Part shown: in pieces, positions 17,316-26,360 of the stretch | Numbering within the stretch: position 1 is the stretch's first letter | Layout: every line of letters begins with the position of its first letter | NCBI RefSeq assembly: GCF_017744835.1 | Contig: NZ_JAGIAM010000006.1 | Span: forward strand, 84,383-148,382 | Origin: Sphingomonas sp. | GTDB lineage: Bacteria; Pseudomonadota; Alphaproteobacteria; Sphingomonadales; Sphingomonadaceae | DNA length: 64,000 nt | Direction: 5' to 3' | Notes under the pieces: generated by a model | The model's database searches: none | The model's input: only the letters and a program-made list of their open reading frames with translations | What the model was told of the DNA's origin: nothing | Program-made: the position numbers and the translations under genes

Positions 17316-18904
17316 GCGCGCCGAAGAAAGGCCGGCCGAGCTGGAAGCTGGCGCCGCCGCACGACAAGCTGACTCAGGGCATGGTGGTGAGCGGCTTCGC
17401 CAACCTCCCCACCGGCCGCGCGCTGTTCCTCGAGTTCGGCTGGGTAGGGGTGAAGACCCAGGGTGGGGGCGCCTGGCTGCAGGCGCTCCAGCAGGTGGCG
17501 CCGATCACCGATGCCGACGGCCGCGAGCCGCGCGCGGCGGGGCTGGGAATGAGCTGGGAAGGGCTGCGCAAGATGGGCCTCGAGGCCAATGCGCTCGCCT
17601 CGTTCGACCGGCCGTTCAAGGAAGGCATGTTCCAGGAAGACCGGCTGCGCCGGCTGGGCGACCGTCGCGACGGCGAATGGCTCAAAACCGTGGTCGAGGG
17701 CGGGCCGCTATGGAGCGGCAACGCCCCGCTCGACGCCGCCGCCTTCGATACCGGCGGGCGCGCCTTTGTCGATGACGGGCCCGCGGTGCGCGAGCAGGAC
17801 ATCCGCACGCCGATCACCGTCCATGCGCTGCTGCTGCTCTACGAGAAGGACGAGGAGACCGCCGAGGCCTGGTGCGCGCAGGTGAGCCAGGCGCTCGCCC
17901 CGCACGACGTGAAGGTGGTGCACCGGCTGGAGCTCCAGCTCCGCCCCGACGAGAAGGGCATCGCGCGCGAGCATTTCGGCTTCGCGGACGGCGTTTCGCA
18001 GCCCTTGCCCTATGAGCCCGGCACGGTGACGCTCGGTGCCGCCGGCGAGGCGCCCAGGGATCCGTGGAACGGCGTGCCGCTCGGCGAGATACTGATGGGC
18101 CATGTCAATGCGCACCACGAAGTCGCGCCCGGCCCGGTGGTGGTCGACACGCCCGCGGCGCAAAGGGCGGGACTTCCGCCGCATCCGAAGGGCGAGGGCT
18201 TCCGCGACCTTGGGCTCGACGGCAGCTACATGGTCGTCCGCGAGCTCAAGCAGGACGTCGCGGCCTTCTGGAACTCGATGACCGACGCCGCCCGGCGCAT
18301 CGCCGAGGCCGATCCCGAGCATTCGGGGCACATCGACGCCAATTGGATCGCGGACCGCGTCGTGGGTCGCGACCGCGACGGCAATCTGCTCTGCCCGGCG
18401 GGCACGCTGCCGGTCGGCCCGGACGGCCAGCCCGAGAACGACTTCGGCTTCTTCGACACCGATCCGCACGGCCGCGGCTGCCCGCTCGGCAGCCATGTCC
18501 GCCGCGGCAATCCCCGCGACACGCTCGCGCCCAAGCCGGCGGACAAGCAGACGCTGCTCGACGCCGCCAACAGCCACCGCATCCTGCGCCGCGGCCGCAA
18601 ATATGGCCCGACGATCGCCGACCCGATGCACGACGACCAGCAAAACCGCGGGCTGCTGTTCATCTGCCTCAACACCGACATCACGCGGCAGTTCGAGTTC
18701 GTCCAGCAGACCTGGGTGCTCAACCCCAATTTCGCGACGCTCTATGACGAGACCGATCCGCTGATCGGCCCCGCGGGCACGCTCACCATTCCCGAGGACC
18801 CGCTGCGGCGGATCATCGCGGTCGACACCTTCGTCCAGATGGCGGGCGGCGAATATTTCTTCCTGCCGGGCATCCCGGCACTCAACTATCTGGCCTCGCT
18901 ATGA
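17297..18904 (+). CDS. DyP-type heme peroxidase
   Basis: A 535-residue member of the large DyP class. The G-x-x-D-G motif is GFADG at residues 228-232 (catalytic Asp 231). The proximal heme ligand is His 400 in GSHVRRGNPR. The C-terminal segment ITRQFEFVQQTWVLNP carries the family's conserved residues. The GTG at 17297 is chosen because AAGGAGG (17283-17289) sits seven bases upstream; a GTG at 17312 is the alternative. No signal peptide or Tat motif is visible, so it is cytoplasmic or membrane-associated. It overlaps the unknown membrane-protein gene upstream and the P450 gene downstream (4 bases). It presumably uses or generates oxidising equivalents from peroxide, substrate unknown. Confidence 0.9.
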   Translation: MDQRPVSAPKKGRPSWKLAPPHDKLTQGMVVSGFANLPTGRALFLEFGWVGVKTQGGGAWLQALQQVAPITDADGREPRAAGLGMSWEGLRKMGLEANALASFDRPFKEGMFQEDRLRRLGDRRDGEWLKTVVEGGPLWSGNAPLDAAAFDTGGRAFVDDGPAVREQDIRTPITVHALLLLYEKDEETAEAWCAQVSQALAPHDVKVVHRLELQLRPDEKGIAREHFGFADGVSQPLPYEPGTVTLGAAGEAPRDPWNGVPLGEILMGHVNAHHEVAPGPVVVDTPAAQRAGLPPHPKGEGFRDLGLDGSYMVVRELKQDVAAFWNSMTDAARRIAEADPEHSGHIDANWIADRVVGRDRDGNLLCPAGTLPVGPDGQPENDFGFFDTDPHGRGCPLGSHVRRGNPRDTLAPKPADKQTLLDAANSHRILRRGRKYGPTIADPMHDDQQNRGLLFICLNTDITRQFEFVQQTWVLNPNFATLYDETDPLIGPAGTLTIPEDPLRRIIAVDTFVQMAGGEYFFLPGIPALNYLASL

Positions 18905-20139
18905 GCGCGCTGACTTCGAGCGACGTGCTCCGCCCCGGAGCAAAGGGCTTCAAGGGCCTGATCCAGCGCGCCGTGTTCGCCGCGATGCCGTGGTTCTTCA
19001 GCGTGCTCCGGCGCGTGAAGCCGATCGCCAGGCTGGGAAAGAACAATTACCTGACCTCGCGCTACGACGATGTGCGCGAGGTGTTCGCCACCGACACGGC
19101 ATTCGGCGTCGTCTACCAGCCCAAGCTCGACGTGATCATGGGCGGCCAGCCCTTCTTCCTCGGCATGGGCGACACGGCGGAATATCGCGCCGACACCGAT
19201 GCGATGCGCCGCGTCGTGCTCCCCGCCGACCTGCCCGGGCTCGCATCCCGGGTCGAGGCGCTTGCCGAGGCCGTCGTCGCCGCGGCGCCGGGGCGGATCG
19301 AAGTGGTCGACACGCTGGTGCGCACGGTCACCTTCGCCTTCCTCTCCGAATATCTCGGCGTGCCCGAGCCGCAGCAGGGTCATCTCAGCGTCTGGGGCAC
19401 GCGGCTGTTCGAGTTCCAGTTCGCCGACCAGGGCAACGATCCCGCGCTTCGCGCCGAAGTGGACGAAATCGCGCCGGCGCTTCGCGCGCACATCCAGTCC
19501 GAGATCGAGCGCCGCCGCGCCGATCCGCAGGGCGACGATGTGCTCGCGCGCTGCCTCAGGCTCCAGGCGGCGGGCGACCCCTGGTTCACCGACGACCGTA
19601 TCCGCACTGCGCTCACCGGCTTCATCGTCGGCGGTCCGCCACAGCCGCCGATGGTGGTGCCCCAGGCGATGGAGCAGCTGCTCCGCCGGCCGCACGCGCT
19701 GGCCGAGGCGCAAGCTGCGGCGCGCGCCGGCGACGACGCACGGCTAGCGGCCTATGTGCTCGAGGCGATGCGCTTCGATCCGCTCGCGCCGGGCCTGCCG
19801 CGCGTCGCGCTCAAGGACTGGACGCTCGCCGCGGGCACCTCGCACGCCTGCACCATTCCCGCCGGCGCGACGGTGCTCGCCGCCTTCGCCTCGGCGATGA
19901 TGGACCCGCGCCGGATCGCCGATCCGCGCCGCTTCGATCCGGACCGTCCGGCGAGCGACTATATCCACTTCGGCTTTGGCCTGCACGAATGCTTCGGGCG
20001 GCACATCAACCGCGCGACGCTGCACCTGATGCTCAAGCCCCTGCTCAAGCGCCAGGGCCTGCGCCGCGCGCCCGGCGGCGCAGGCCGGCTCCGCAAGAAC
20101 GGCGCCTTCGCCGAGCGACTCGAACTTCTGTTCGACTGA
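18901..20139 (+). CDS. Cytochrome P450 lacking the I-helix acid-alcohol pair
   Basis: A 412-residue soluble P450. The heme-binding loop FGFGLHECFG gives the axial Cys 364, and the K-helix E-x-x-R is E288-A-M-R291. The I-helix, normally [AG]-G-x-[DE]-T, here reads VGGPPQPP (residues 243-250), so the acid and alcohol needed for dioxygen activation are replaced by Pro and Gln. Known P450s without this pair (CYP152 peroxygenases, allene oxide synthase-like enzymes) act on peroxides. The four-base overlap with a DyP peroxidase gene fits a peroxide-linked reaction. No dedicated ferredoxin is adjacent; a [2Fe-2S] ferredoxin lies 5 kb away. Enzyme identity is clear; reaction is inferred. Confidence 0.88.
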   Translation: MSALTSSDVLRPGAKGFKGLIQRAVFAAMPWFFSVLRRVKPIARLGKNNYLTSRYDDVREVFATDTAFGVVYQPKLDVIMGGQPFFLGMGDTAEYRADTDAMRRVVLPADLPGLASRVEALAEAVVAAAPGRIEVVDTLVRTVTFAFLSEYLGVPEPQQGHLSVWGTRLFEFQFADQGNDPALRAEVDEIAPALRAHIQSEIERRRADPQGDDVLARCLRLQAAGDPWFTDDRIRTALTGFIVGGPPQPPMVVPQAMEQLLRRPHALAEAQAAARAGDDARLAAYVLEAMRFDPLAPGLPRVALKDWTLAAGTSHACTIPAGATVLAAFASAMMDPRRIADPRRFDPDRPASDYIHFGFGLHECFGRHINRATLHLMLKPLLKRQGLRRAPGGAGRLRKNGAFAERLELLFD

Positions 20140-20140
20140 G

Positions 20141-20165
20141 ACGCCGCTTCGGCGTTTGACTTTTT
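20141..20165 (+). terminator. Probable terminator after the P450 gene
   Basis: A 6-base stem ACGCCG / CGGCGT with a CTT loop directly after the stop, followed by TTGACTTTTT. The T-run is interrupted, so it is a modest terminator. Confidence 0.5.
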
Positions 20166-20369
20166 CCGGACTGGCATCGTTGTCAGTTCCGGCCTCTCCG
20201 CGCGTCCGAAATGCGCTGCAATGCGGTAACCCGCTGACGGGGAAGATCATTTGCCGTGCGCAAATGTATGAGTTGACAGGCCCTCCGCTCGGGCATAGCG
20301 CTTTGTGACCGCTAACATTTCTTGCCGGCGCGGCCGGCAGTGCCCGAAAAGAGGCACAAGGGGAGGATC

Positions 20370-23300
20370 ATGCACGTTCGAACTGCACCCAGCTTCACTG
20401 CGCGCCGTGCCGCCATGCTCGGCGCCGTGCTGCTCGCCGGGACCGCCTGGCCCGCGCTCGCGCAGGACGCCGCCGCTCCGGCACAGGACAGCGCTGCACC
20501 CGCGCAGGACACCACCGCTCAGCCGACCGAGGACGAAGAGATCGTCGTCAGCGGCTACCGCGCCTCGCTGCAGAGCCAGACCAACGCCAAGCGCGAGTCG
20601 ATCGGCTTCACCGACACGATCTTCGCCGAGGACATCGGCAAGTTCCCGGACACCAACATCGCTGAATCGGTGAACCGCATCCCGGGCGTCACCATCGCGC
20701 GCGAAGTGACCGGCGAAGGCTCGAACGTCACGATCCGCGGCCTCGGCACCAACTTCACCCGCGTGACGCTCAACGGCGCGCCCGTCGCGGTCGCCTCGGT
20801 CCGCTTCGACGCGCAGAGCACCAACCGCGAAGTCGACCTCGACCTGATGCCGACCGAGCTCTTCACTCAGCTCACCGTCAGCAAGTCGCCCACCGCCAGC
20901 CAGATCGAGGGCGGCGCCGCCGGCACCGTCAACCTCCGCTCGGCGCGCCCGTTCGACAAGCCCGAGACCTATGTCAGCTACAGCTTCCAGGGCTCGAAGG
21001 TCAGCAGCGCCGACAAGTGGGGCTATCGCGGCCACATCCTCGCAAGCACGACTTTCGGTAACTTCGGTATCCTCGTCGGCGCCGCCGCGGCGCGCAACGA
21101 GTTCCACGTCGACGGTTTCGAAACCATCGGCTGGACCAACCCGAACCTGACCGCCGCGCAGTGCGGCGCGACGAGCGGATGCAACTCGACCGGTGGCGGC
21201 AACTTCACCATTCCGGCCACTGTCCCCGCCAATGCCGGCAACGGCCTGACCACCGGCGCGACGATCGACAAGGCGTTCCTGCTCGCCAACAATCCGGGCG
21301 CGACGATCCAGCAGATCGACAATGGCATCATCCCGCGCCTCGGCCGTCCGCGCACCGAGGAAGGCTATCGCGACCGCAAGAACCTGATCGCCTCGGTCGA
21401 ATGGCGCCCGAGCGATGCGCTGCACTTCTATGTCGACGGCATGTACGGCACGCGGCGCACGGAGTTCACGCGTACCTCGATGAACTGGGTGGGCCGCAAC
21501 GGCGCCGCCATCCCGCTCAACACCACCTATGACCGTAGCGATTGCAGCGCCGGTTGCGTGGTGACTGGCGGCACCTATGCCAACGCGCAGTTCTTCCTCG
21601 AATACCGCCCGTACCTCGACACCCAGGATTACTGGGGCGTCAATCCGGGCATGGAATTCGTCGTCAACGACTGGATCAAGGGCGACCTGCAGGCCAACTA
21701 CACCAAGAGCAACTTCCGTCGCGAAAGCCCGACGGTGCTCGTGATCACGCCTCCCAGCAGCGGCGTTACCGTCGATTACCGCAACGACGGCGGCATTCCG
21801 CAGATCAACACCAACATCGATCTCAACAACCCGGCCAACTTCGGCTGGGCCGGCGGCGGCCGCGTCAACCTCAACGGCGAGGAGCGCGAAACCGAGACCA
21901 AGGGCATCCGCGGCAGCCTGTTGTTCGGCGACGAGAAGCGCTTCTCGGTCCGTGTCGGCGCGGCCTATGACGACACGCGTCGTCGCATCACGCCGTTCGA
22001 CAACACCAATCCCTGGCAGAACGCGATCTGCGGCAACGGGCCGAGCATCACGCTGCCCAGCCCGAACACGGCCACCACGCCGTGCACCGGCCTCGATCAG
22101 CCCGGCGCCACCGCACCCGCAGGCTTCCCGACCTGGCCGGGCTACGGCACCAACTTCACCGCCGGCGGCGCGCCGATCACTTATGCCGGTTCGCTCATCC
22201 CGACGGCGGAAGTCCCGAATTATCTGCTCCCGAACAGCAACGGCTTCATCACCGTGGATTGGGACAAGTTCCGCACTGCCACCGGCTATGACCAGCTCCT
22301 CGCCCAGGCGCAGGAGACTGGCCAGTCGTCGAGCAGTGCCAATGGCGGCCTGATTCAGGAGAAGGTGACCGGCACCTTCGTGGAAGCGAACGATGTCATC
22401 GACATCGGCGACAACACGCTGCGGCTCAACGCCGGCCTGCGTTATGTCCGCACCGAGCAGATCGTCGGCGGCCGCCTGAGCGTTCCCGACCTGCGTAACA
22501 CCCTGCCGGATCCGGATGGCAGCGGACCGCTGCCCGCGCCGCAGATCGCGGACGGCGGACGCTATCCGAACCAGATCATCTTCCCGATCAATCGCAGCGT
22601 CTATTCCAACTTCCTGCCGTCGTTCAGCCTCGCCTACGACTTCGCAGGCAAGGCAGTGGCGCGCGCGTCCTTCTCGAAGACGATGACGCGTCCGAACCCG
22701 AACGCCCTGCTGCCGGGCGCCAGCTTCACGTCGCCGTCGGCCGACATCGGCACCGTCGGCAACCAGGAGCTCGATCCCTACATCTCGACCAACATCGACC
22801 TGGGCTTCGAATATTATACGGGCGGGGAAGGCGTGATCGCGGTTGCGGCGTTCCGCAAGTCGATCACCGGCTTCACGGTCAACGGCAACACGACCGTGCC
22901 GCTCTCGTTCCTGGCGCAGTACGGCATCACCCCGGAATCGCTCACCCAGGCGCAGCGCGACGCGCTCGCCGCCCGCGCTCCGGGTCAGCCGCTCAGCACC
23001 ATTCCGATCGTCCTGCAGCAGCAGGTAAATTCGGACGGCAAGTTGAAGGTGAACGGCCTCGAGTTCCAGCTTACCCAGCCGCTCGACTTCCTGACCCAAT
23101 ATGTCGGGGTCACCGGTCTCGGCGTGCAGGCGAACCTGACGCTGGTCGATCAGAAGGGCGAGGGCGCCGGCGCACCGGCGATTGCGCTCGGCGTGGCGCC
23201 GATGACCTACAATGTCACCGGCTACTACGATAAGCACGGCGTCTCGGCACGGCTGAGCTACACCTTCACTGAGGGTTCGCAGAGCGTGAACCCGGGTGAG

Positions 23301-23531
23301 AACGGCATCACCGGGGCGGCCTATTACGGGCGCGACTACGGCCAGCTGGACTTCTCGGGCAGCCTCGATCTCGCGAAGATCTTCGGCCCGAGCTACCTGC
23401 CGAGCCTCACGCTCAACGTGATCAACATCACCAAGGAGGCGCAGTCGAGCTACTTCCAGTTCGAGAACGCGACCTTCACGCAATACAATCCCGGCCGCAC
23501 CGTGCTGGTCGGCATCCGCGGCCGCTTCTGA
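20370..23531 (+). CDS. TonB-dependent receptor, carbohydrate-type
   Basis: A 1053-residue outer-membrane receptor. The signal peptide (residues 1-33, ending ALAQ) is followed by an Ala/Gln/Asp-rich linker, the TonB-box-like EIVVSGYRASLQ and the plug. The plug segment GKFPDTNIAESVNRIPGVTI is typical of the Caulobacter/Sphingomonas receptors often found near glycan genes. The barrel ends in GRTVLVGIRGRF. ATG 20370 is used because GGGGAGG lies just upstream; the in-frame start at 20322 has no such site. A ROK sugar kinase follows after a strong terminator, which supports a sugar or oligosaccharide ligand, though the cargo is unknown. Confidence 0.92.
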   Translation: MHVRTAPSFTARRAAMLGAVLLAGTAWPALAQDAAAPAQDSAAPAQDTTAQPTEDEEIVVSGYRASLQSQTNAKRESIGFTDTIFAEDIGKFPDTNIAESVNRIPGVTIAREVTGEGSNVTIRGLGTNFTRVTLNGAPVAVASVRFDAQSTNREVDLDLMPTELFTQLTVSKSPTASQIEGGAAGTVNLRSARPFDKPETYVSYSFQGSKVSSADKWGYRGHILASTTFGNFGILVGAAAARNEFHVDGFETIGWTNPNLTAAQCGATSGCNSTGGGNFTIPATVPANAGNGLTTGATIDKAFLLANNPGATIQQIDNGIIPRLGRPRTEEGYRDRKNLIASVEWRPSDALHFYVDGMYGTRRTEFTRTSMNWVGRNGAAIPLNTTYDRSDCSAGCVVTGGTYANAQFFLEYRPYLDTQDYWGVNPGMEFVVNDWIKGDLQANYTKSNFRRESPTVLVITPPSSGVTVDYRNDGGIPQINTNIDLNNPANFGWAGGGRVNLNGEERETETKGIRGSLLFGDEKRFSVRVGAAYDDTRRRITPFDNTNPWQNAICGNGPSITLPSPNTATTPCTGLDQPGATAPAGFPTWPGYGTNFTAGGAPITYAGSLIPTAEVPNYLLPNSNGFITVDWDKFRTATGYDQLLAQAQETGQSSSSANGGLIQEKVTGTFVEANDVIDIGDNTLRLNAGLRYVRTEQIVGGRLSVPDLRNTLPDPDGSGPLPAPQIADGGRYPNQIIFPINRSVYSNFLPSFSLAYDFAGKAVARASFSKTMTRPNPNALLPGASFTSPSADIGTVGNQELDPYISTNIDLGFEYYTGGEGVIAVAAFRKSITGFTVNGNTTVPLSFLAQYGITPESLTQAQRDALAARAPGQPLSTIPIVLQQQVNSDGKLKVNGLEFQLTQPLDFLTQYVGVTGLGVQANLTLVDQKGEGAGAPAIALGVAPMTYNVTGYYDKHGVSARLSYTFTEGSQSVNPGENGITGAAYYGRDYGQLDFSGSLDLAKIFGPSYLPSLTLNVINITKEAQSSYFQFENATFTQYNPGRTVLVGIRGRF

Positions 23532-23612
23532 CCCGCGGGTCATAGGGGGAGCGGCGGCCGGCCCTCGGGTCGCACCGGCCGCCGCCGCTCCATCCCGACA
23601 TTTTCCGCATCT

Positions 23613-23637
23613 GGGCCGCTTCGGCGGCCCTTTTTTT
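23613..23637 (+). terminator. Rho-independent terminator of the second TonB receptor gene
   Basis: A perfect 7-base stem GGGCCGC / GCGGCCC with a TTCG tetraloop followed by seven T. An additional long GC-rich inverted repeat with unequal arms lies just upstream (23550-23592). Confidence 0.93.
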
Positions 23638-23664
23638 GTGCCGCGCGGCAGGTTAGCTCGGGGC

Positions 23665-24558
23665 ATGGCTTCCACTGCACCGCTGATCGCCGGAATCGAG
23701 CTCGGCGGCACCAAATGCGTGGCGCTGCTCGCGAGCGGCCCCGGCGACATCCGCGAGCAGCATGTGATCGCGACCACCGATCCAGGGCCGACGCTCGCCG
23801 CGATCGAGGCCGTGCTCGACGGCTGGCGGTTCGACGCGATCGGCATCGCCAGCTTCGGCCCGCTCGAGCTGGATCGCGCCCGCCCCGATTTCGGCAGCGT
23901 CACCGCCACGACCAAGCCCGGCTGGACCGGAACCGATCTCTTCCGCCGCTTCGGCCGACGCTACGAACGGCCGCTGGCGATCCAGACCGACGTCAACGGC
24001 GCGGCCCTCGCGGAGGGGCGCTGGGGTGCGGCGCAGGGCATGTCCACGCACAGCTATATCACCATCGGCACCGGGGTCGGCGTCGGGACGATCGCCGGCG
24101 GCCGGCCCGTGCAGGGCGTCGCGCATGGCGAAGCGGGGCACATGCGCGTGCCGCGCGCAGCGGGTGACGACTATCCGGGCTGGTGCCGCTTCCATGGCGA
24201 CTGTGTCGAGGGGCTGATCTCCGGCCCCGCCCTGGCTGAACGTTTCGGCGTGGCCGGCCGGGAGCTTCCCGACGACGGGCCGCAATGGGAGCTGTTCGTC
24301 CACGACCTCGTCGGGCTGCTCCACAATCTCGTCACTGCCTTCGCACCGGAGCGGATCGCGATCGGCGGCGGAGTCATCGCCGAGCGCGAGCACTTATTCG
24401 CCCGGCTGCGCGCGCGGCTTGCGCAGAGCATCGGCGGCTATGGCTCGCTCGGGCCCTATGCCGCCGAGCTCGACCGCCGGCTGGGCCCGCCGGGGCTCGG
24501 CACGCAGGCGGGCCCGCTGGGCGCGATCGCAATGGGGCTGGAGGCGCTGGAGCGCTGA
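23665..24558 (+). CDS. ROK family sugar kinase (fructokinase-like)
   Basis: A 297-residue cytoplasmic kinase. The N-terminal phosphate loop is GIELGGTKCVAL, followed by the sugar-binding TDVNGAALAEG and GTGVGVG segments. The ROK zinc site appears as GHMRV...GWCRFHGDCVEG, with the CxxHGxC spacing seen in bacterial fructokinases. The catalytic Asp is in QTDVNGA. The ATG at 23665 is chosen over a GTG at 23638 that lies within the upstream terminator region. It stands 28 bases after the terminator of the TonB receptor and may phosphorylate a sugar taken up through it; fructose or mannose are the commonest substrates of this subgroup. Confidence 0.85.
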   Translation: MASTAPLIAGIELGGTKCVALLASGPGDIREQHVIATTDPGPTLAAIEAVLDGWRFDAIGIASFGPLELDRARPDFGSVTATTKPGWTGTDLFRRFGRRYERPLAIQTDVNGAALAEGRWGAAQGMSTHSYITIGTGVGVGTIAGGRPVQGVAHGEAGHMRVPRAAGDDYPGWCRFHGDCVEGLISGPALAERFGVAGRELPDDGPQWELFVHDLVGLLHNLVTAFAPERIAIGGGVIAEREHLFARLRARLAQSIGGYGSLGPYAAELDRRLGPPGLGTQAGPLGAIAMGLEALER

Positions 24559-24565
24559 GCGCCGC

Positions 24566-25189
24566 TCAGATCACTTCCATGTCGATCTTGTAATGGTGCC
24601 AGGCGAAGATCGCCGCCGCTCCCCGGTGCGGGCTCCAGGGCTCCGACCAGCTGCGCAGCAGCTTCTCGGACGGACGCTCGGCATGGCCCAGGATGCGGCC
24701 GATCTCGATTTGCACCGCCAGGTCTCCCGCGGGCCAGATGTCGGGCCGCCCTTCGGCGAACAACAGGTAGATCTCGGCGGACCACCGGCCGATCCCCTTG
24801 ATGTGGGTGAGCGCGGCGATCGCCTCCTCATCATCGGCGGGAAGGTTGTGCAGATCGAGCCGCCCACTCGTCACTTCGTCGGCCAGGCTGCGCGCATAGC
24901 TCGCCTTCTGACGCGACAGGCCGGCGGCACGTAGCGCCTCGTCCGATGCGCCCGCGATGGCCTGTGGATCGGTCAGCTCGCCGAGTCCGGCCTCGAGCTT
25001 GTTCCAGATCGACTGCGCGGCGGCGACGCTCACCTGCTGGCCCACGATCGTACGCAGCAGCGTCTCGTAACCGCGATCGCGCAGCCGTGGCGCCGGATAT
25101 CCCGCGCGGGCGAGGGCGGCGGCAAAGGCGGGCTCGATTGCGGCGAGTGCGTCGATCGAGGTTTTGAGCTGGTCGGCGGTCAGGCCCAT
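24566..25189 (-). CDS. DNA-3-methyladenine glycosylase II-like (HhH-GPD) base-excision enzyme
   Basis: A 207-residue DNA repair glycosylase. The helix-hairpin-helix LTHIKGIGRWSAEIY is followed by the catalytic Asp in WPAGDLAVQ, and an upstream helix reads TIVGQQVSVAAAQSIWNKL. These are standard AlkA/MagIII-type signatures. It removes alkylated purines from DNA. No Fe-S Cys cluster is present, so it is not EndoIII or MutY. The ATG at 25189 follows AAGGA by eight bases; an ATG at 25198 is also in frame. It is convergent with the ROK kinase gene (7-base gap) and divergent from the ferredoxin gene. Confidence 0.88.
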   Translation of the reverse strand: MGLTADQLKTSIDALAAIEPAFAAALARAGYPAPRLRDRGYETLLRTIVGQQVSVAAAQSIWNKLEAGLGELTDPQAIAGASDEALRAAGLSRQKASYARSLADEVTSGRLDLHNLPADDEEAIAALTHIKGIGRWSAEIYLLFAEGRPDIWPAGDLAVQIEIGRILGHAERPSEKLLRSWSEPWSPHRGAAAIFAWHHYKIDMEVI

Positions 25190-25252
25190 GCGCGGCATCC
25201 TTGAACTGAGCGGGTATCGGCGGCATGGACGCGGCCGACGAAGGAGAATTGC

Positions 25253-25570
25253 ATGCCGAAGCTCATCGTGGTGACCAGGGACGGGCAGGAACGCGAAGTC
25301 AATGGCAGCGCGGGCCTCAGCGTGATGGAAGTGATCCGCGAGAGCGGGATCGACGAGCTGCTCGCGATCTGCGGCGGCTGCTGCAGTTGCGCGACCTGCC
25401 ACGTGCATGTCGACCCGGAATTTGCGGCCAAACTGCCGCGGATGAGCGAGGACGAGGACGATCTGCTCGAAAGCTCGTCCGATCGCGACGAGACTTCGCG
25501 GCTGTCGTGCCAGCTGCTGTTCACGCCCGAGCTCGACCGGCTGCGCGTGACGATCGCCGCCGAGGACTGA
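25253..25570 (+). CDS. [2Fe-2S] ferredoxin, adrenodoxin type
   Basis: A 105-residue electron carrier with cysteines at C40-x5-C46-x2-C49-x36-C86, the exact adrenodoxin/putidaredoxin spacing. An acidic helix (SEDEDDLLE, residues 65-73) is the usual partner-docking surface. Such ferredoxins pass electrons from an NAD(P)H ferredoxin reductase to a P450 or other oxygenase. It lies 5 kb from the P450 gene with unrelated genes between, so pairing is not implied. The start is preceded by AAGGAG (25241-25246). Confidence 0.93.
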   Translation: MPKLIVVTRDGQEREVNGSAGLSVMEVIRESGIDELLAICGGCCSCATCHVHVDPEFAAKLPRMSEDEDDLLESSSDRDETSRLSCQLLFTPELDRLRVTIAAED

Positions 25571-25690
25571 CGCGGGCGCCCACCCGCGCGGCAGGAGCGG
25601 CGACGGGCCGGGGCAGGGGCGAGCGCACTCGGCATTGTCGAACGAAAGCAGAACGCACTCTGCTTTGCAAGGTCGCGGACGGGCCTGCCG

Positions 25691-26095
25691 CTAGGCGGCG
25701 TCTGCCTCGGGATCGCCGGGCAGGATGACTCCGCTCTCCATCAGGATCCGGATCTTGTCGTGCGCGAAGGCTGTCGAGAGACCGCCCTCGCGCTGTGGGT
25801 TCCGGCGGTTGTGATTGAGGCAGAGGTCGCGAATCATGCGCACCTTCGCGAGCGCCTCGTCCTCAAGCGCGAAAATCCCGGCGGCAACGCAGCCCTCGAT
25901 CCACGCCGCCATGACGATGGCGACGGTGCGGGACTTGGTCCGGATTTTCCAGCCGAGCGGCAGTGCGAAAGCGAACTTGTCTACGACTCGGTCAAATTCG
26001 GCGGCTTGTTCGGCAGTTAGAACATCGCGAATGCGAAGATGCGGTGGCGTGATATGGCCTGGCAACGGGTTCTCTTTCCAGCCCTGCTCCGTCAA
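25691..26095 (-). CDS. Hypothetical protein, start uncertain
   Basis: A 134-residue mostly helical frame (TAEQAAEFDRVVDKF, TVAIVMAAWIEGCVAAGIF, ALAKVRMIRDLCLNHN). The first available start is a TTG with no ribosome-binding site upstream, so the real start may be internal or the gene may be a fragment. Composition is AT-richer than the flanking genes, as is the 265-base stretch before the next gene. No family is recognised. The predicted hydrophobic helix around residue 60 is too polar at its ends to be a confident membrane segment. Confidence 0.45.
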   Translation of the reverse strand: MTEQGWKENPLPGHITPPHLRIRDVLTAEQAAEFDRVVDKFAFALPLGWKIRTKSRTVAIVMAAWIEGCVAAGIFALEDEALAKVRMIRDLCLNHNRRNPQREGGLSTAFAHDKIRILMESGVILPGDPEADAA

Positions 26096-26360
26096 GGCTA
26101 ATGCGTCTATTTCACCCGTCGAGCAGCTATCTAGTCAAAATCTGCAAATTTCTGCAAGCGAAATCTCGGCTGGACTCCCGCTTCTCCTGCGCGATCGATG
26201 TCATTTTATCAGACATTTCACATCTGCTTTGTTGTTTCAAAAATGCTCGATCGCAAGTTTGCCCGATAACCATAGGTTATTCCGGTGTTATGCGATGCTC
26301 GATGGACAGCGCGGCTCAGGCCGACTCTAGTCGGTCCGCAACGCCGCAAGGGGATTTCCG

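Noticed and set aside
20247..23915. Very long minus-strand frame (1222 codons) opposite the second TonB receptor
   Set aside because: Antisense shadow of a GC-rich gene: Arg/Ala/Asp/Gly-dominated composition, no domain, while the plus strand carries a complete receptor with signal peptide and ribosome site.
25253..25570. Ferredoxin as dedicated partner of the P450
   Set aside because: It lies 5 kb away behind a receptor, a kinase and a divergent repair gene, and the P450 may not need an electron donor.
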